In this document: piece after piece, positions 27,037 to 38,386 of the stretch | Layout of the letters: the number at the start of each line of letters is the position of its first letter | Position numbering within the stretch: position 1 is the first letter of the stretch | Origin: Pseudomonas sp. PICF141 | Lineage (GTDB): Bacteria; Pseudomonadota; Gammaproteobacteria; Pseudomonadales; Pseudomonadaceae | DNA: 64,000 nt | Assembly: GCF_002286815.1 (NCBI RefSeq) | Contig: NZ_MUNM01000040.1 | Span: forward strand, 228,545 to 292,544 | Direction: 5' to 3' | Translations under genes and position numbers: made by a program | The notes under the pieces: model-generated | Databases searched by the model: none | Told to the model about the DNA's origin: nothing | Seen by the model: only the letters and a program-made list of their open reading frames with translations

Positions 27037-28317
27037 TCAGATCCGGGACGGACTCAAATCCACCTGAAAGCGGCAACCATTGGGTTTCATGTTGGTCAGG
27101 CTGACGTTCCAGCCCTGGTTCTCGCAAATCCGTTGCACCAGCGACAACCCTAACCCGAGGCCCTCGCCGCGTTTCTCGTTGCCGCGCACGAAAGGCTCGA
27201 ACATCGCCTCGCGTTTTTCCTCGGGAATGCCTACGCCGCTGTCCTCGACCACAAATCCCGTGTCTGTCAGGGCGAGGAGGATGTAGCCCTGCTCGGTGTA
27301 ATGCAGCGCATTCCGCAGCAGGTTGCCCATCACCGCATGCAAAAGGGTGGCGTTGTAGCGGCTGTCCGGTGGATTGTCCGGCTCGAAGTTCAGTGTCAGG
27401 CCCTTGGCCTCGATCGGCTCGCGCCATTGAGAAAGTAGTCCGTCAGCCACTTGGCTCAGGGTCTGCTGGGGAGCCATGCTGGCGTCTTCATGTTGAGCGC
27501 GGGCCAGCATGAGGAAGGTTTGCACCAGCTCGCGCATTTCGGCACACGCACGGGCAATTCGCTCCACTTGAGCACGGCCGCGCTGATCGATACCGGGGTT
27601 TTCCAGCAACAGCTCACAGGAACTGGCCAATACCATCAACGGCGTGCGTAGCTCGTGGCTGACGTCGCTGGTGAACAATCGCTCACGGGTCAATGCTTGA
27701 CGCAAACGCCCCAGGGTGGCGTCGAAGGCCACGGCCAGTTCACCCACTTCATCGGCGGCATAGTCTGGCGCCAGCGGCGGCGCCAGCCCCAGCAGTTGAT
27801 CGCGATGACGCACCTGACGGGCCAGTCGCACCACTGGCGCCATAACCTTGCGGGCCAGCACCCAACCCAGAAATACCGCCAATGCCAGGCTCAGAACGAA
27901 CCCCACCAGCACCACGGCAAACAACACCCGCTCACGCTCTTCGAAATCGCTCTGGTCCTGCATCAGCACGTAGCGCCGGCCATCAACGATTTCTACCATC
28001 GCGTGATACGACAGTTGCTCGCGAAAGACTTCATGAAAGCCCGAATCCAGGTGTCGCAAATCCTTGGGTAATTCGAAATCTCCCGGCCCACCGCTGAAAT
28101 AAAACAGCTGGTCCGGCTCGGGTCGGTGGCTCCAGTCCGACACGCTGTCCATCAGCAACAGGCGCTGCAAATCGCCGCCCAGACCTGCCGAAATCAATTT
28201 TTCCTCAACCAGGTGCACGGTCGCCACAATTCCCATGGCAAAGGCTCCCGCCACCAGCGCGCTCATCAACGCAAAAGCAATGATGATCCGTTGCGCAAGG
28301 CTCTGCTTAAACTCCAT
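27037..28317 (-). CDS. colS: Metal-sensing histidine kinase ColS
   Basis: A 426-residue sensor kinase: two transmembrane helices (about 10-33 and 131-155) around a 96-residue periplasmic domain, HAMP, the H-box FTSDVSHELRTPL, then N, G1 (DSGVGIP) and G2 (GLGLGLSLV) ATP-binding motifs. The periplasmic residues reported for metal sensing in P. putida ColS are all present at the same numbers as I remember them: His35, Glu38, Asp57, Glu96, His105 and the Glu126-x-x-Glu129 motif. It senses excess zinc and ferric iron. It overlaps the end of colR by 11 bases. Confidence 0.93.
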   Translation of the reverse strand: MEFKQSLAQRIIIAFALMSALVAGAFAMGIVATVHLVEEKLISAGLGGDLQRLLLMDSVSDWSHRPEPDQLFYFSGGPGDFELPKDLRHLDSGFHEVFREQLSYHAMVEIVDGRRYVLMQDQSDFEERERVLFAVVLVGFVLSLALAVFLGWVLARKVMAPVVRLARQVRHRDQLLGLAPPLAPDYAADEVGELAVAFDATLGRLRQALTRERLFTSDVSHELRTPLMVLASSCELLLENPGIDQRGRAQVERIARACAEMRELVQTFLMLARAQHEDASMAPQQTLSQVADGLLSQWREPIEAKGLTLNFEPDNPPDSRYNATLLHAVMGNLLRNALHYTEQGYILLALTDTGFVVEDSGVGIPEEKREAMFEPFVRGNEKRGEGLGLGLSLVQRICENQGWNVSLTNMKPNGCRFQVDLSPSRI

Positions 28318-28990
28318 CACGGCCCTCGGCCAAGCGATAACCGACGCCATGCACCGTGTGCAGCAAGGGCTTGTCGAACGGCTTGTCGATTACCTGACGC
28401 AGTTGATGGACGTGGCTGCGCAGGCTGTCGCTGTCTGGACAGTCATCGCCCCACAGGGCTTCTTCGAGAACTTCGCGGCGTAACACATGAGGGCTTTTCT
28501 GCATCAACACGGCCAGCAACTTCAGGCCCACCGGGTTGAGTTTCAGCAGACGACCTTCGCGCGTCACTTCCAGAGTATCCAGGTCGTAGCTCAGATCACC
28601 GACTTGCAAGGCACGGCGACCGCCCCCTTGGGCGCGGCGCATGACCGCCTCGATCCGCGCGGCGAGCTCGGACAGGGCAAAGGGTTTGATCAAATAGTCG
28701 TCGGCACCGGACTTGAAGCCTTGCAAACGGTCATCCAGTTGATCGCGGGCAGTGAGCATGATCACTGGCGTATTGCGGCGGGCGTCTTCGCGCAGACGTT
28801 TGCACAAGGTGTAGCCGTCGATGCCAGGCAGCATGATATCGAGCACGATCAAATCGTAATGCTCGGTGGCCGCCAGGTGCAGGCCCGACAAACCGTCCTG
28901 CGCGCAATCCACGGTGTAACCCTTGAGCCCCAGATAATCAGCCAGATTGGCCAGGATATCGCGGTTGTCTTCAACCAATAGAATTCGCAT
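28307..28990 (-). CDS. colR: Response regulator ColR (OmpR/PhoB family)
   Basis: A 227-residue regulator with a receiver domain (acidic pocket VEDN, phospho-acceptor in DLIVLDIMLPGIDGY, Lys in DDYLIKPFAL) and a C-terminal winged helix (RLLKLNPVGLKLLAVLMQ, SLRSHVHQLRQVIDK, TVHGVGYRL). The start at 28990 has GGAGGTGCCG upstream. It activates envelope genes on metal excess. It is divergent from the PAP2 gene at 29210, whose leader contains an exact ColR consensus site. Confidence 0.94.
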   Translation of the reverse strand: MRILLVEDNRDILANLADYLGLKGYTVDCAQDGLSGLHLAATEHYDLIVLDIMLPGIDGYTLCKRLREDARRNTPVIMLTARDQLDDRLQGFKSGADDYLIKPFALSELAARIEAVMRRAQGGGRRALQVGDLSYDLDTLEVTREGRLLKLNPVGLKLLAVLMQKSPHVLRREVLEEALWGDDCPDSDSLRSHVHQLRQVIDKPFDKPLLHTVHGVGYRLAEGRDGV

Positions 28991-29107
28991 CGGCACCTCC
29001 TCCGTACACAGTAACGGCTGTCTTGGCGCGCAGCTTAATGGCAAGTGTGGCTCCAGGGATAGGGCTGTGTGCGGGGGGCAATCGGACAAAAAAGGCCTTG
29101 GGCAGCG

Positions 29108-29123
29108 TTAACAACTTTTTCAC
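29108..29123 (+). promoter_or_regulatory. ColR binding site upstream of the PAP2 phosphatase gene
   Basis: TTAACAACTTTTTCAC fits every position of the remembered ColR consensus YYNASNNYTTTTTCAC. It lies 86 bases before the PAP2 start, in the gap between divergent colR and the PAP2 gene. In P. putida a gene at this place (PP_0900, as I recall) is ColR-dependent. Confidence 0.75.
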
Positions 29124-29209
29124 CATCGATTCACAGGCTGACGACAGCGCCCTGGCCAGACTCCTCGCGGTTGCGCTCTTCAGAACCTTTCACTGACCAG
29201 GTAATTGCC

Positions 29210-29953
29210 ATGGCTTCGACCGCTGCCCGCCCCATTTCCAGGCCATTGAACGCCTGGCGATACCTGGGAGTGCCCGCCCTTGCGGCGATCATCTTGCTAC
29301 TGCTTGAGCTGACCTCTCTGGACATGGACCTTGCCAAGCGGTTTTATGACCCGATCGCCGGCGAGTTCATCGGACGGCACAGTTACCTGCTGGAAAACAT
29401 CCTGCATGACCGGGCCAAGCAAGTGGTCATCGCCTTTTCGGTGTTCGCCATCCTGGGCTTCATCGGCGCCTTTTTTGTGGAGAGGCTCAAACCGTTCAAA
29501 CGTGAATTGGGGTGCCTGGTGCTGTCTTTGGCACTGGCAACCTCGTTCGTCACGCCGGTCAAAGCCGTGACAGCGGTGCAATGCCCATGGAGCCTGGAGC
29601 AATTCGGCGGGCACGAAACCTACAGCGAACTGCTCAGCCCTCGCCCGCCCACCGACAAGCCGGGGCGCTGCTGGCCGGGGGGTCATGCGGCAACCGGTTT
29701 CACGCTGTTTGCGTTGTACTTCGTATTGCGCGACCGTCGCCCGCGTCTGGCACGCAAGGCGTTTGTCTTTGCCTTCGCGTTGGGCTCGGTGTTCTCCATC
29801 AGCCGGATGATGCAGGGTGCACACTTCTTTTCACACAACGTATGGACAGCGATTTTCTGCTGGCTGATTTGTCTGGGGGCGTATTACTGCATCCTTTATC
29901 GACCGGCTTCCAAGCCAGAGCGAGTAGCCAAGGCGGAACCTGTCAACGTCTGA
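29210..29953 (+). CDS. PAP2-family membrane phosphatase (LpxE/LpxF-like), probable ColR target
   Basis: A 247-residue membrane protein with about five to six helices. PAP2 motifs are visible: CWPGGHAATGF as the PSGH-type block and SRMMQGAHFFSHNVW as the SRxxxGxHxxSD-type block, the latter ending in Asn rather than Asp. Members of this branch dephosphorylate lipid A, undecaprenyl or phospholipid phosphates at the periplasmic face. It lies divergent from colR with an exact ColR site between them, so lipid remodelling in response to metal stress is the likely role; the exact substrate is not known. The ATG at 29210 has AGG 9 bases upstream. Confidence 0.88.
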   Translation: MASTAARPISRPLNAWRYLGVPALAAIILLLLELTSLDMDLAKRFYDPIAGEFIGRHSYLLENILHDRAKQVVIAFSVFAILGFIGAFFVERLKPFKRELGCLVLSLALATSFVTPVKAVTAVQCPWSLEQFGGHETYSELLSPRPPTDKPGRCWPGGHAATGFTLFALYFVLRDRRPRLARKAFVFAFALGSVFSISRMMQGAHFFSHNVWTAIFCWLICLGAYYCILYRPASKPERVAKAEPVNV

Positions 29954-29962
29954 TCTGACGCC

Positions 29963-30052
29963 TTGGCGGGCAAGCCTCGCGCCTACAGGTTCAGGGCGTG
30001 CGCGGACATTGCGTCCGACTCAATACCTGTAGGAGCGAGGCTTGCCCGCCAA
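29963..30052. repeat. REP-like inverted repeat, family B
   Basis: Left arm TTGGCGGGCAAGCCTCGC and right arm GCGAGGCTTGCCCGCCAA are exact reverse complements. It separates the PAP2 gene from the groEL terminator. Confidence 0.9.
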
Positions 30053-30091
30053 GGGGCCCTCATGAACAACGCACCTTTCTGACAGGCAATA

Positions 30092-30126
30092 AAAAACCCC
30101 GCCGGCTTAACGCCGGCGGGGTTTTT
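30092..30126 (-). terminator. Rho-independent terminator of groESL
   Basis: 15-bp perfect stem AAAAACCCCGCCGGC / GCCGGCGGGGTTTTT with a 5-base loop, just beyond the groEL stop on the minus strand. Confidence 0.95.
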
Positions 30127-30146
30127 ATGTACGGGTTAAGGCTGGC

Positions 30147-31802
<1,656 letters not shown>

Positions 31803-31840
31803 TTAAATACTTTGTAGTAGCGGGAAAATGAGCGGGGGAA

Positions 31841-32134
31841 TCAGCCTTCGATAACAGCGAGGATTTCGTTCTCGCCGATGACCAGCAGGTCTTCGCCGTC
31901 AACTTTCACAGTGTTGCTGCCGGAGTAAGGGCCGAACACAACCTTGTCACCCACTTTCACGGCCAGCGCACGCACTTCACCGTTGTCCAGTGCTTTGCCT
32001 GGGCCTACAGCGAGGACTTCACCCTGGTTAGGCTTTTCAGCAGCCGAACCTGGCAGGACGATACCGCCAGCGGTTTTCTTTTCTTCTTCGCTGCGACGGA
32101 CGACGACGCGGTCATGCAGAGGACGAAGCTTCAT
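31841..32134 (-). CDS. groES: Co-chaperonin GroES (Hsp10)
   Basis: A 97-residue heptameric lid of Gro[22 protein letters not shown] is the classic N-terminus, and the mobile loop [13 protein letters not shown] that contacts GroEL is intact. First gene of the operon, with a candidate heat-shock promoter about 145 bases upstream. Confidence 0.99.
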   Translation of the reverse strand: MKLRPLHDRVVVRRSEEEKKTAGGIVLPGSAAEKPNQGEVLAVGPGKALDNGEVRALAVKVGDKVVFGPYSGSNTVKVDGEDLLVIGENEILAVIEG

Positions 32135-32278
32135 TGTCGATCTCTCCTAATTGTGGTTTTCATCGGCCGGTGTAGTCCCGGCGGGTTTAACAAATTCCGG
32201 CGGTGCCGGGTGCGGTTCGTCAAGCGAACCGCGGAAGTCTGTCTGGCGCAATTGCCAGAAACCTTGCGGTGACCGTTA

Positions 32279-32305
32279 CATAAGGGCGTACAAGCTGATT
32301 TCAAG
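32279..32305 (-). promoter_or_regulatory. Candidate sigma-32 (heat-shock) promoter of groESL
   Basis: On the minus strand CTTGAA (32305-32300) is followed after 13 bases by CCCTTATG (32286-32279). The -35 matches the sigma-32 consensus CTTGAA; the -10 matches CCCCATNT only in part. Position upstream of groES supports the call. Confidence 0.6.
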
Positions 32306-32347
32306 GGCGGGGAATGAAAAATTTTTATCTCAATGCCCTGAAAATGA

Positions 32348-32371
32348 ACACGGCACCCGAAGGTGCCGTGT
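32348..32371 (-). terminator. Terminator of fxsA
   Basis: Stem ACACGGCACC / GGTGCCGTGT with a 4-base loop, followed on the minus strand by TCATTTT, 12 bases after the fxsA stop. Confidence 0.75.
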
Positions 32372-32382
32372 CGATGAAAATG

Positions 32383-32859
32383 TTACTTGGAATCGCGGTG
32401 TTCGAACTCGCCTTCAATCACGTTGGGCTCACGACCCAATGGCTGCTGCGGAGCAGGACCGCCCCGTGGCTGAAGATCATCGGCGAACGCACGCTGGCGC
32501 ATCGCTTGCTCCTCGGCGCGCAAGCGCATTTTATTGGCCAGCAGTCGACGAGATATCGGCAGCAGCATGATCAGTCCCAGCACGTCAGTGACGAAGCCCG
32601 GCAGGATCAACAGACCGCCAGCCAGGGCCAGCATCAGGCCTTCGAGCATGGTCTGGGCTGGCAGCTCGCCGCGATTCAGGCTTTCACGGGCACGCAGTGC
32701 AGTCGCCAGACCGGCGACACGCAGCACGAACACGCCAAGCATCGAGCCGAGAATGATCAGCAGCAGGGCCGGGAAAAACCCGATCGCCCCGCTGACCTTG
32801 ACGAATACGAACAGCTCCAACACCGGGAACAGTAAAAAGAGCAACAAAAAAGGGCGCAT
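32383..32859 (-). CDS. fxsA: FxsA-family membrane protein
   Basis: A 158-residue inner-membrane protein with three to four helices (FLLLFLLFPVLELFVFVKVSG, FPALLLIILGSMLGVFVLR, ALAGGLLILPGFVTDVLGLIML), the FxsA core in which the GGxLLxPGFxTDxxG motif is diagnostic, and a hydrophilic C-tail. The E. coli homologue relieves F-plasmid exclusion of phage T7; the cellular role is otherwise unclear. The start MRPFLLLF is chosen since GAGGA stands upstream. It sits upstream of groES as in other pseudomonads. Confidence 0.9.
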   Translation of the reverse strand: MRPFLLLFLLFPVLELFVFVKVSGAIGFFPALLLIILGSMLGVFVLRVAGLATALRARESLNRGELPAQTMLEGLMLALAGGLLILPGFVTDVLGLIMLLPISRRLLANKMRLRAEEQAMRQRAFADDLQPRGGPAPQQPLGREPNVIEGEFEHRDSK

Positions 32860-32925
32860 CAAATGGTTCCTCAACGCAAGAATGCCTTGCCAGTGTTCCT
32901 TAGATGACGTCGCCGTTTCGTGAAT

Positions 32926-33657
32926 TCAAGCGTCGGCCACCTCATTTTTCGGCCATTGCTCGGCGTGAGCCAGGAAAACCAAGGCTTCACGGACTTGTGT
33001 CGGCGTATTACAGGGCTTTTGAAACGGCAGCCAGTAAAGTCCCTGACCAATGCGCAGGTGCATGCCTTCGGAGTCAATGCCGGCCAATTGCGCCGGAACG
33101 GTTTTCGGCAGCCCCGCCAGTTCGACATAGTGCGCAATGGCTTTAGCGTGATCGGCATTCATGTGCTCGACCATACTCACTTCGGCTTTGCCGGCGAACG
33201 GGTTGGCAAGGGTCAACTGATCGATCCAGTGGATTGCCCCGAAGCCGCCAATGTAGCGATGGCGTACCTCGTTAAGGACCCAGAAATCGAAATCATGGGC
33301 CTGGTGGTAGTTCTGCGAATCGGGGAAATAGCGATAGTAACGTTCGGCAGCCGCCTCGATGGCGGCGGTGTCTTGCAGCTTTTCTGCCTGCGCAAGGTAA
33401 GTCAGGCGACCAACGGCTTGTACGTCTTCGGCTTCACGCTCACCCACAAACAGCGAGCATTTCGGATCCTTTTGCAAATTATGGGTGTGCTGAGCGATGC
33501 GGCTGATAAGGATCAGCGGCCGGCCCTGCGCGTCCAGGCAGTACGGAACCACGGAGCCAAACGGGAAACCGGGCATCGCTTTGGAGTGCGTCGAGAGCAC
33601 TGCGCGGTATTCCTTGAGAAGCAATTCTCGGGCATGCTTAGCCACTACAACGCTCAA
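32926..33657 (-). CDS. HugZ-like pyridoxamine-oxidase-fold protein with DUF2470 domain
   Basis: A 243-residue protein. The N-terminal two thirds are a split-barrel FMN/haem-binding fold ([54 protein letters not shown]), and the C-terminal third has [15 protein letters not shown], the DUF2470 motif seen in HugZ-type haem oxygenases and their relatives. It might bind haem or flavin; activity is not proven. The start is a TTG at 33657 ([12 protein letters not shown]) with GGAG seven bases upstream; no suitable ATG is present. The divergent SDR begins at 33820. Confidence 0.82.
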   Translation of the reverse strand: MSVVVAKHARELLLKEYRAVLSTHSKAMPGFPFGSVVPYCLDAQGRPLILISRIAQHTHNLQKDPKCSLFVGEREAEDVQAVGRLTYLAQAEKLQDTAAIEAAAERYYRYFPDSQNYHQAHDFDFWVLNEVRHRYIGGFGAIHWIDQLTLANPFAGKAEVSMVEHMNADHAKAIAHYVELAGLPKTVPAQLAGIDSEGMHLRIGQGLYWLPFQKPCNTPTQVREALVFLAHAEQWPKNEVADA

Positions 33658-33819
33658 TTTATGACTCCTTATATAGAATCCGTCGAAGAAACGGACAGGC
33701 GCCTGGATAAAGTCTCAGCACGCCATAGGGGCAGTTCTCATGTGCAGCCAAGCCATATCAGGCTCAGATCGAGAGGCCTCTCCAAGGAAACCAGTTCGAT
33801 CTGCCAAGGGGCTATGCGA

Positions 33820-34578
33820 ATGCAACTCACTGACAAAGTAATCATTATCACCGGCGGTTGCCAGGGTTTAGGCCGTTCCATGGCCGAGTATCTCGCCGGC
33901 AAAGGCGCGAAGCTGGCGCTGGTGGACTTGAATCAGGAAAAACTCGACGCCACCGTCGCCGCTTGCAAAGCCAAGGGTGTCGAGGCCCGCGCCTACCTGT
34001 GCAACGTCGCCGATGAAGAGCAGGTGACCCGTATGGCCGCTCAGGTGGCCGACGATTTCGGCGCAATCCATGGCCTGATCAACAACGCCGGCATTCTGCG
34101 CGATGGCCTGCTGCTAAAGGTCAAGGACGGTGAAATGACCAAGATGAGCCTGGCCCAATGGCAGGCAGTCATCGACGTCAACCTGACCGGCGTTTTCCTG
34201 TGTACCCGTGAAGTCGCGGCAAAGATGGTCGAGCTGAAAAACAGTGGCGCGATCATTAATATCTCGTCGATTTCGCGCGCAGGCAACATTGGCCAGACCA
34301 ACTACTCCGCCGCGAAGGCCGGTGTCGCCGCGGCGACCGTGACCTGGGCCAAGGAACTGGCGCGTTACGGCATTCGCGTGGCGGGCATTGCGCCGGGCTT
34401 CATCGAAACCGAGATGACCCTGAGCATGAAACCGGAAGCGCTGGAAAAAATGACCTCGGGGATTCCGCTCAAACGCATGGGCAAACCTGAAGAGATTGCC
34501 CAGTCAGTGGCCTACATTTTCGAAAACGACTACTACAACGGCCGGATTCTGGAATTGGATGGCGGGTTGCGGATCTAA
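33820..34578 (+). CDS. Short-chain dehydrogenase/reductase (FabG-like)
   Basis: A 252-residue classical SDR: cofactor loop [23 protein letters not shown] at residues about 85-90, catalytic Ser in ISSISRAG and YSAAK for Tyr-x-x-x-Lys, and a C-terminal GGLRI. An aspartate after the second strand (LVDLN) suggests NAD rather than NADP. There are two ATGs six bases apart; 33820 is preferred because AAGGGG lies eight bases upstream. The open frame continues far upstream, overlapping the antisense HugZ-like gene, but has no ribosome site there. The substrate is unknown. Confidence 0.9.
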   Translation: MQLTDKVIIITGGCQGLGRSMAEYLAGKGAKLALVDLNQEKLDATVAACKAKGVEARAYLCNVADEEQVTRMAAQVADDFGAIHGLINNAGILRDGLLLKVKDGEMTKMSLAQWQAVIDVNLTGVFLCTREVAAKMVELKNSGAIINISSISRAGNIGQTNYSAAKAGVAAATVTWAKELARYGIRVAGIAPGFIETEMTLSMKPEALEKMTSGIPLKRMGKPEEIAQSVAYIFENDYYNGRILELDGGLRI

Positions 34579-34594
34579 CGCAAGATCACGCTCC

Positions 34595-34662
34595 TGTAGG
34601 AGCCAGGCTTGCCGGCGAAAGCGGGCTTGAGGACGCCTTCGCCGGCAAGCCTGGCTCCTGCA
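34595..34662. repeat. REP-like inverted repeat, family B variant
   Basis: AGGAGCCAGGCTTGCCGGCG at the left is mirrored at the right, with a short centre. It lies between the convergent SDR and apbC genes. Confidence 0.88.
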
Positions 34663-34670
34663 CAAACGAT

Positions 34671-35765
34671 TTAATCGTCGCTGACGGTGATGTTCGGCAT
34701 CGCTGGCGTTGCCGCTTCCTGCAACACAATGCGCGCGCCGACATGGCGGGCCAGTTCCTGGTAAACCATTGCGATCTGGCTGTCCGGCTCGGCGATCACC
34801 GTTGGCTTGCCGCCATCGGCCTGTTCGCGGATCAGCATCGACAGCGGCAACGAAGCCAACAGTTCGACACCGTACTGGTTGGCCAGCTTCACACCGCCAC
34901 CCTCACCGAACAGATGCTCGGCGTGCCCGCAGTTGGAACAGATGTGCACAGCCATGTTTTCCACCACGCCCAGCACCGGAATGTTGACTTTGCGGAACAT
35001 CTCCACGCCCTTGCGCGCGTCCAGCAATGCCAGATCCTGCGGGGTGGTCACGATCACCGCGCCGGCCACCGGGACTTTCTGCGCCAGGGTCAACTGGATA
35101 TCGCCGGTGCCTGGCGGCATGTCGATGACCAAGTAATCCAGATCGCCCCAGGCTGTTTGCGTGACCAGTTGCAACAGCGCACCGGACACCATCGGCCCGC
35201 GCCAGACCATCGGCGTGTTGTCGTCGGTCAGGAACGCCATGGACATCACTTCGACGCCATGGGCCTCAATCGGAATGAACCACTTCTGATCCTTGACCTG
35301 TGGTCGGGTGCCTTCGGGGATGCCGAACATGATGCCCTGGCTCGGACCGTAGATGTCCGCGTCGAGAATCCCGACTTTGGCGCCTTCGCGGGCCAGCGCC
35401 AGGGCCAGGTTGGCAGCCGTGGTGGACTTGCCCACACCGCCCTTGCCGGACGCCACGGCCACAACGTTCTTGACGTTGGCCAGCCCCGGAATCTGTGCCT
35501 GGGCCTTGTGCGCGGCGATCACACTGGTGATCTCGACGCGGGCGGTGACGACGCCGTCCAGGCCTTCGATGGCCAGTTGCAGCAACTGCGCCCAGCCGCT
35601 TTTGAACATACCGGCGGCATAGCCCAGCTCCAGCTGGACGCTGACGCGATCACCCTGGATATCGATGCTGCGCACGCACCCGGCGCTGACCGGGTCCTGG
35701 TTCAGGTAAGGATCGGTGTATTGGCGAAGGACGGCTTCCACCGCTGCACGATTGACGGCGCTCAT
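34671..35765 (-). CDS. apbC: Iron-sulfur cluster carrier ApbC/Mrp
   Basis: A 364-residue P-loop ATPase. An N-terminal DUF59-like segment (residues 1-90) precedes the deviant Walker A SGKGGVGKSTTAANLA near 107, ILDADIYGPSQG, and the DMPPGTGD Walker B region. The CSNC motif near residue 283 binds the transferable 4Fe-4S cluster. It delivers Fe-S clusters to apo-proteins in the cytoplasm. Start 35765 has GGAG upstream. Divergent from metG, the usual arrangement. Confidence 0.95.
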   Translation of the reverse strand: MSAVNRAAVEAVLRQYTDPYLNQDPVSAGCVRSIDIQGDRVSVQLELGYAAGMFKSGWAQLLQLAIEGLDGVVTARVEITSVIAAHKAQAQIPGLANVKNVVAVASGKGGVGKSTTAANLALALAREGAKVGILDADIYGPSQGIMFGIPEGTRPQVKDQKWFIPIEAHGVEVMSMAFLTDDNTPMVWRGPMVSGALLQLVTQTAWGDLDYLVIDMPPGTGDIQLTLAQKVPVAGAVIVTTPQDLALLDARKGVEMFRKVNIPVLGVVENMAVHICSNCGHAEHLFGEGGGVKLANQYGVELLASLPLSMLIREQADGGKPTVIAEPDSQIAMVYQELARHVGARIVLQEAATPAMPNITVSDD

Positions 35766-35875
35766 GGGCAACTCCGATAGCAAGACTGGAAAAATCAGGC
35801 GGGTATCGTACCTGTTCTCTAGCCTGGACGGCATGCTTTCAGGATGTGACAAATATTCTATGGTCAGACCCCGCC

Positions 35876-36008
35876 TGTAGCAGCTGGCGAAGCCTGCGTT
35901 CGGCTGCGGAGCCGTCGTAAAACCAGACAATAAGGTATTTCAGGTGGGTCGAGGTGGCAGGACGGGCGACGGCTTCGCCGCCGAACGCAGGCTTCGCCAG
36001 CTGCTACA
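35876..36008. repeat. REP-like inverted repeat, family F
   Basis: TGTAGCAGCTGGCGAAGCCTG with GCGTTCGGC at the left, and the complementary GCCGAACGC, CAGGCTTCGCCAGCTGCTACA at the right; 133 bp. It occupies most of the divergent apbC-metG gap, so both promoters must lie close to it. Nothing else was seen in this gap. Confidence 0.87.
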
Positions 36009-36097
36009 AAGGTCCGTGAAGGCTGGCCTTGGGGGTGAAAAATATGCGCCGGCGCTTTATAGTGGCCGACCTCCGTTTCATCAAGTAGCCGAGCCCC

Positions 36098-38149
36098 ATG
36101 TCCGAGCCACGCAAGATCCTCGTCACCAGCGCCCTGCCCTATGCCAATGGTTCGATCCACCTCGGCCATATGCTGGAATACATCCAGACCGATATGTGGG
36201 TGCGCTTCCAGAAGCATCGCGGTAATCAATGCATTTATGTCTGCGCCGACGACGCCCACGGTTCGGCCATCATGTTGCGCGCGGAAAAGGAAGGCATTAC
36301 TCCGGAACAACTGATCGCCAATGTCCAGGCTGAACACAGCGCCGACTTTGCCGAGTTCCTCGTGGACTTCGACAATTTCCACTCCACTCACGCCGAAGAA
36401 AACCGTGAGCTGTCGAGCCAGATCTACCTGAAGCTGCGCGACGCCGGGCACATCGCCACGCGCTCGATCACTCAGTACTTCGACCCGGAAAAGAAAATGT
36501 TCCTGGCCGACCGCTTCATCAAGGGCACCTGCCCGAAATGTGGCACCGAAGACCAGTACGGCGACAACTGCGAAAAATGCGGTGCGACCTACGCGCCGAC
36601 CGATCTGAAGGATCCGAAATCGGCCATCTCCGGCGCCACGCCGGTGCTCAAGGATTCCCAGCATTTCTTCTTCAAGCTGCCGGACTTCCAGGAAATGCTG
36701 CAGGCCTGGACCCGTAGCGGCACGTTGCAAGAGGCCGTAGCCAACAAGATCGCCGAATGGCTGGATGCCGGTCTGCAACAGTGGGATATTTCCCGCGATG
36801 CGCCGTATTTCGGTTTCGAGATTCCCGACGAGCCCGGCAAATATTTCTACGTATGGCTGGACGCGCCGATCGGCTACATGGCCAGCTTCAAGAACCTCTG
36901 CGCCCGCCGCCCGGAACTGGATTTCGACGCGTTCTGGGGCAAGGACTCCACCGCCGAGCTGTACCATTTCATCGGCAAGGACATCGTCAACTTCCACGCT
37001 CTGTTCTGGCCCGCGATGCTCGAAGGCGCCGGTTTCCGTAAACCGACCGGCATCAACGTCCACGGCTACCTGACCGTCAACGGCCAGAAAATGTCCAAGT
37101 CCCGCGGCACGTTCGTCAAGGCGCGGACTTACCTGGATCACCTGTCACCGGAATACCTGCGCTACTACTACGCCGCCAAGCTGGGCCGTGGCGTCGACGA
37201 CCTGGACCTGAACCTCGAAGACTTCGTGCAGAAGGTCAACTCCGACCTGGTCGGCAAAGTCGTCAACATCGCCAGCCGTTGCGCCGGTTTCATCCATAAA
37301 GGCAACGCCGGTGTACTGGTAGCCGGCAATGCCGCGCCGGAACTGACCGACGCTTTCCTGGCCGCAGCGCCAAGCATTGCCGATGCCTATGAGGCTCGCG
37401 ACTTCGCACGCGCCATGCGCGAAATCATGGGCCTGGCCGACCGCGCCAACGCCTGGATCGCCGACAAGGCACCGTGGTCGCTGAACAAACAGGAAGGCAA
37501 GCAGGATGAAGTCCAGGCCATTTGCGCCTTGGGCATCAACCTGTTCCGTCAACTGGTGATTTTCCTCAAACCGGTATTGCCGCTGCTGGCCGCCGATGCC
37601 GAGGCGTTCCTGAATGTCGCCCCGCTGACCTGGAACGACCACGCCACCTTGCTCAGCAATCATCAGCTGAACGAATTCAAACCGCTGATGACCCGCATCG
37701 ACCCGGTAAAAGTACAAGCCATGACCGACGCCTCGAAAGAAGACCTGACCGCCAGCGCAACCGACACCGGCCAAGCGGCACCCGCCGGCAACGGTGAACT
37801 GGCCAAGGATCCGCTGTCGCCAGAGATCGAGTTCGACACCTTTGCCGCTGTAGACCTGCGCGTTGCGCTGATCGTCAAGGCCGAAGCCGTGGAAGGTGCC
37901 GACAAATTGCTGCGCCTGACCCTGGACATCGGTGACGAGCAACGCAACGTGTTTTCCGGAATCAAGAGCGCTTACCCGGACCCGTCCAAGCTCAATGGTC
38001 GCCTGACCATGATGATCGCCAACCTCAAGCCCCGCAAAATGAAATTCGGGATCTCTGAAGGCATGGTGATGGCGGCAGGCCCTGGCGGTGAAGAAATCTA
38101 CCTGCTGAGCCCCGACAGCGGCGCCAAGCCGGGCCAGCGTATCAAGTAA
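36098..38149 (+). CDS. metG: Methionyl-tRNA synthetase
   Basis: A 683-residue class I aminoacyl-tRNA synthetase. The HIGH motif reads HLGHM (residues 21-25), KMSKS is intact ([10 protein letters not shown]), and the zinc knuckle has two CxxC pairs ([17 protein letters not shown]). The last 110 residues form the EMAP/tRNA-binding domain ([23 protein letters not shown]) used for dimerisation. Charges tRNA-Met for initiation and elongation. A hairpin terminator follows at 38171. Confidence 0.98.
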   Translation: MSEPRKILVTSALPYANGSIHLGHMLEYIQTDMWVRFQKHRGNQCIYVCADDAHGSAIMLRAEKEGITPEQLIANVQAEHSADFAEFLVDFDNFHSTHAEENRELSSQIYLKLRDAGHIATRSITQYFDPEKKMFLADRFIKGTCPKCGTEDQYGDNCEKCGATYAPTDLKDPKSAISGATPVLKDSQHFFFKLPDFQEMLQAWTRSGTLQEAVANKIAEWLDAGLQQWDISRDAPYFGFEIPDEPGKYFYVWLDAPIGYMASFKNLCARRPELDFDAFWGKDSTAELYHFIGKDIVNFHALFWPAMLEGAGFRKPTGINVHGYLTVNGQKMSKSRGTFVKARTYLDHLSPEYLRYYYAAKLGRGVDDLDLNLEDFVQKVNSDLVGKVVNIASRCAGFIHKGNAGVLVAGNAAPELTDAFLAAAPSIADAYEARDFARAMREIMGLADRANAWIADKAPWSLNKQEGKQDEVQAICALGINLFRQLVIFLKPVLPLLAADAEAFLNVAPLTWNDHATLLSNHQLNEFKPLMTRIDPVKVQAMTDASKEDLTASATDTGQAAPAGNGELAKDPLSPEIEFDTFAAVDLRVALIVKAEAVEGADKLLRLTLDIGDEQRNVFSGIKSAYPDPSKLNGRLTMMIANLKPRKMKFGISEGMVMAAGPGGEEIYLLSPDSGAKPGQRIK

Positions 38150-38170
38150 GGCTCGATCCGCTGGACCAAC

Positions 38171-38204
38171 CCCACAGTCGTGCCTGGCATGACTGTGGGT
38201 TTTT
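38171..38204 (+). terminator. Rho-independent terminator of metG
   Basis: Stem CCCACAGTC / GACTGTGGG and a T run, 21 bases after the metG stop. Confidence 0.88.
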
Positions 38205-38238
38205 CATGTCTGGCCCATACTATCTTTCGGACTCACCT

Positions 38239-38330
38239 TGTAGAGGTGGTCGAGGGAAACGAGGCTGCGATTTTTTGACCTTGTCTTTAAAAAACAACAT
38301 CAAAAGATCGCAGCCTGCGGCAGCTCCTAC
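38239..38330. repeat. REP-like repeat, family C, imperfect
   Basis: Left TGTAGAGGTGGTCGAGGG with GAGGCTGCGAT, right AAAAGATCGCAGCC with CAGCTCCTAC; arms pair only in part. It lies upstream of the rnf operon. Confidence 0.7.
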
Positions 38331-38386
38331 GGATTTACCCAGCAGCCCAACGATGTGTGGGTACGGATGCTTCAGGTAGACAGATC

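Noticed and set aside
32920..33819. Upstream 300-codon extension of the SDR at 33820
   Set aside because: The open frame runs antisense through the HugZ-like gene, has no ribosome site and no SDR homology; AAGGGG before 33820 marks the true start.
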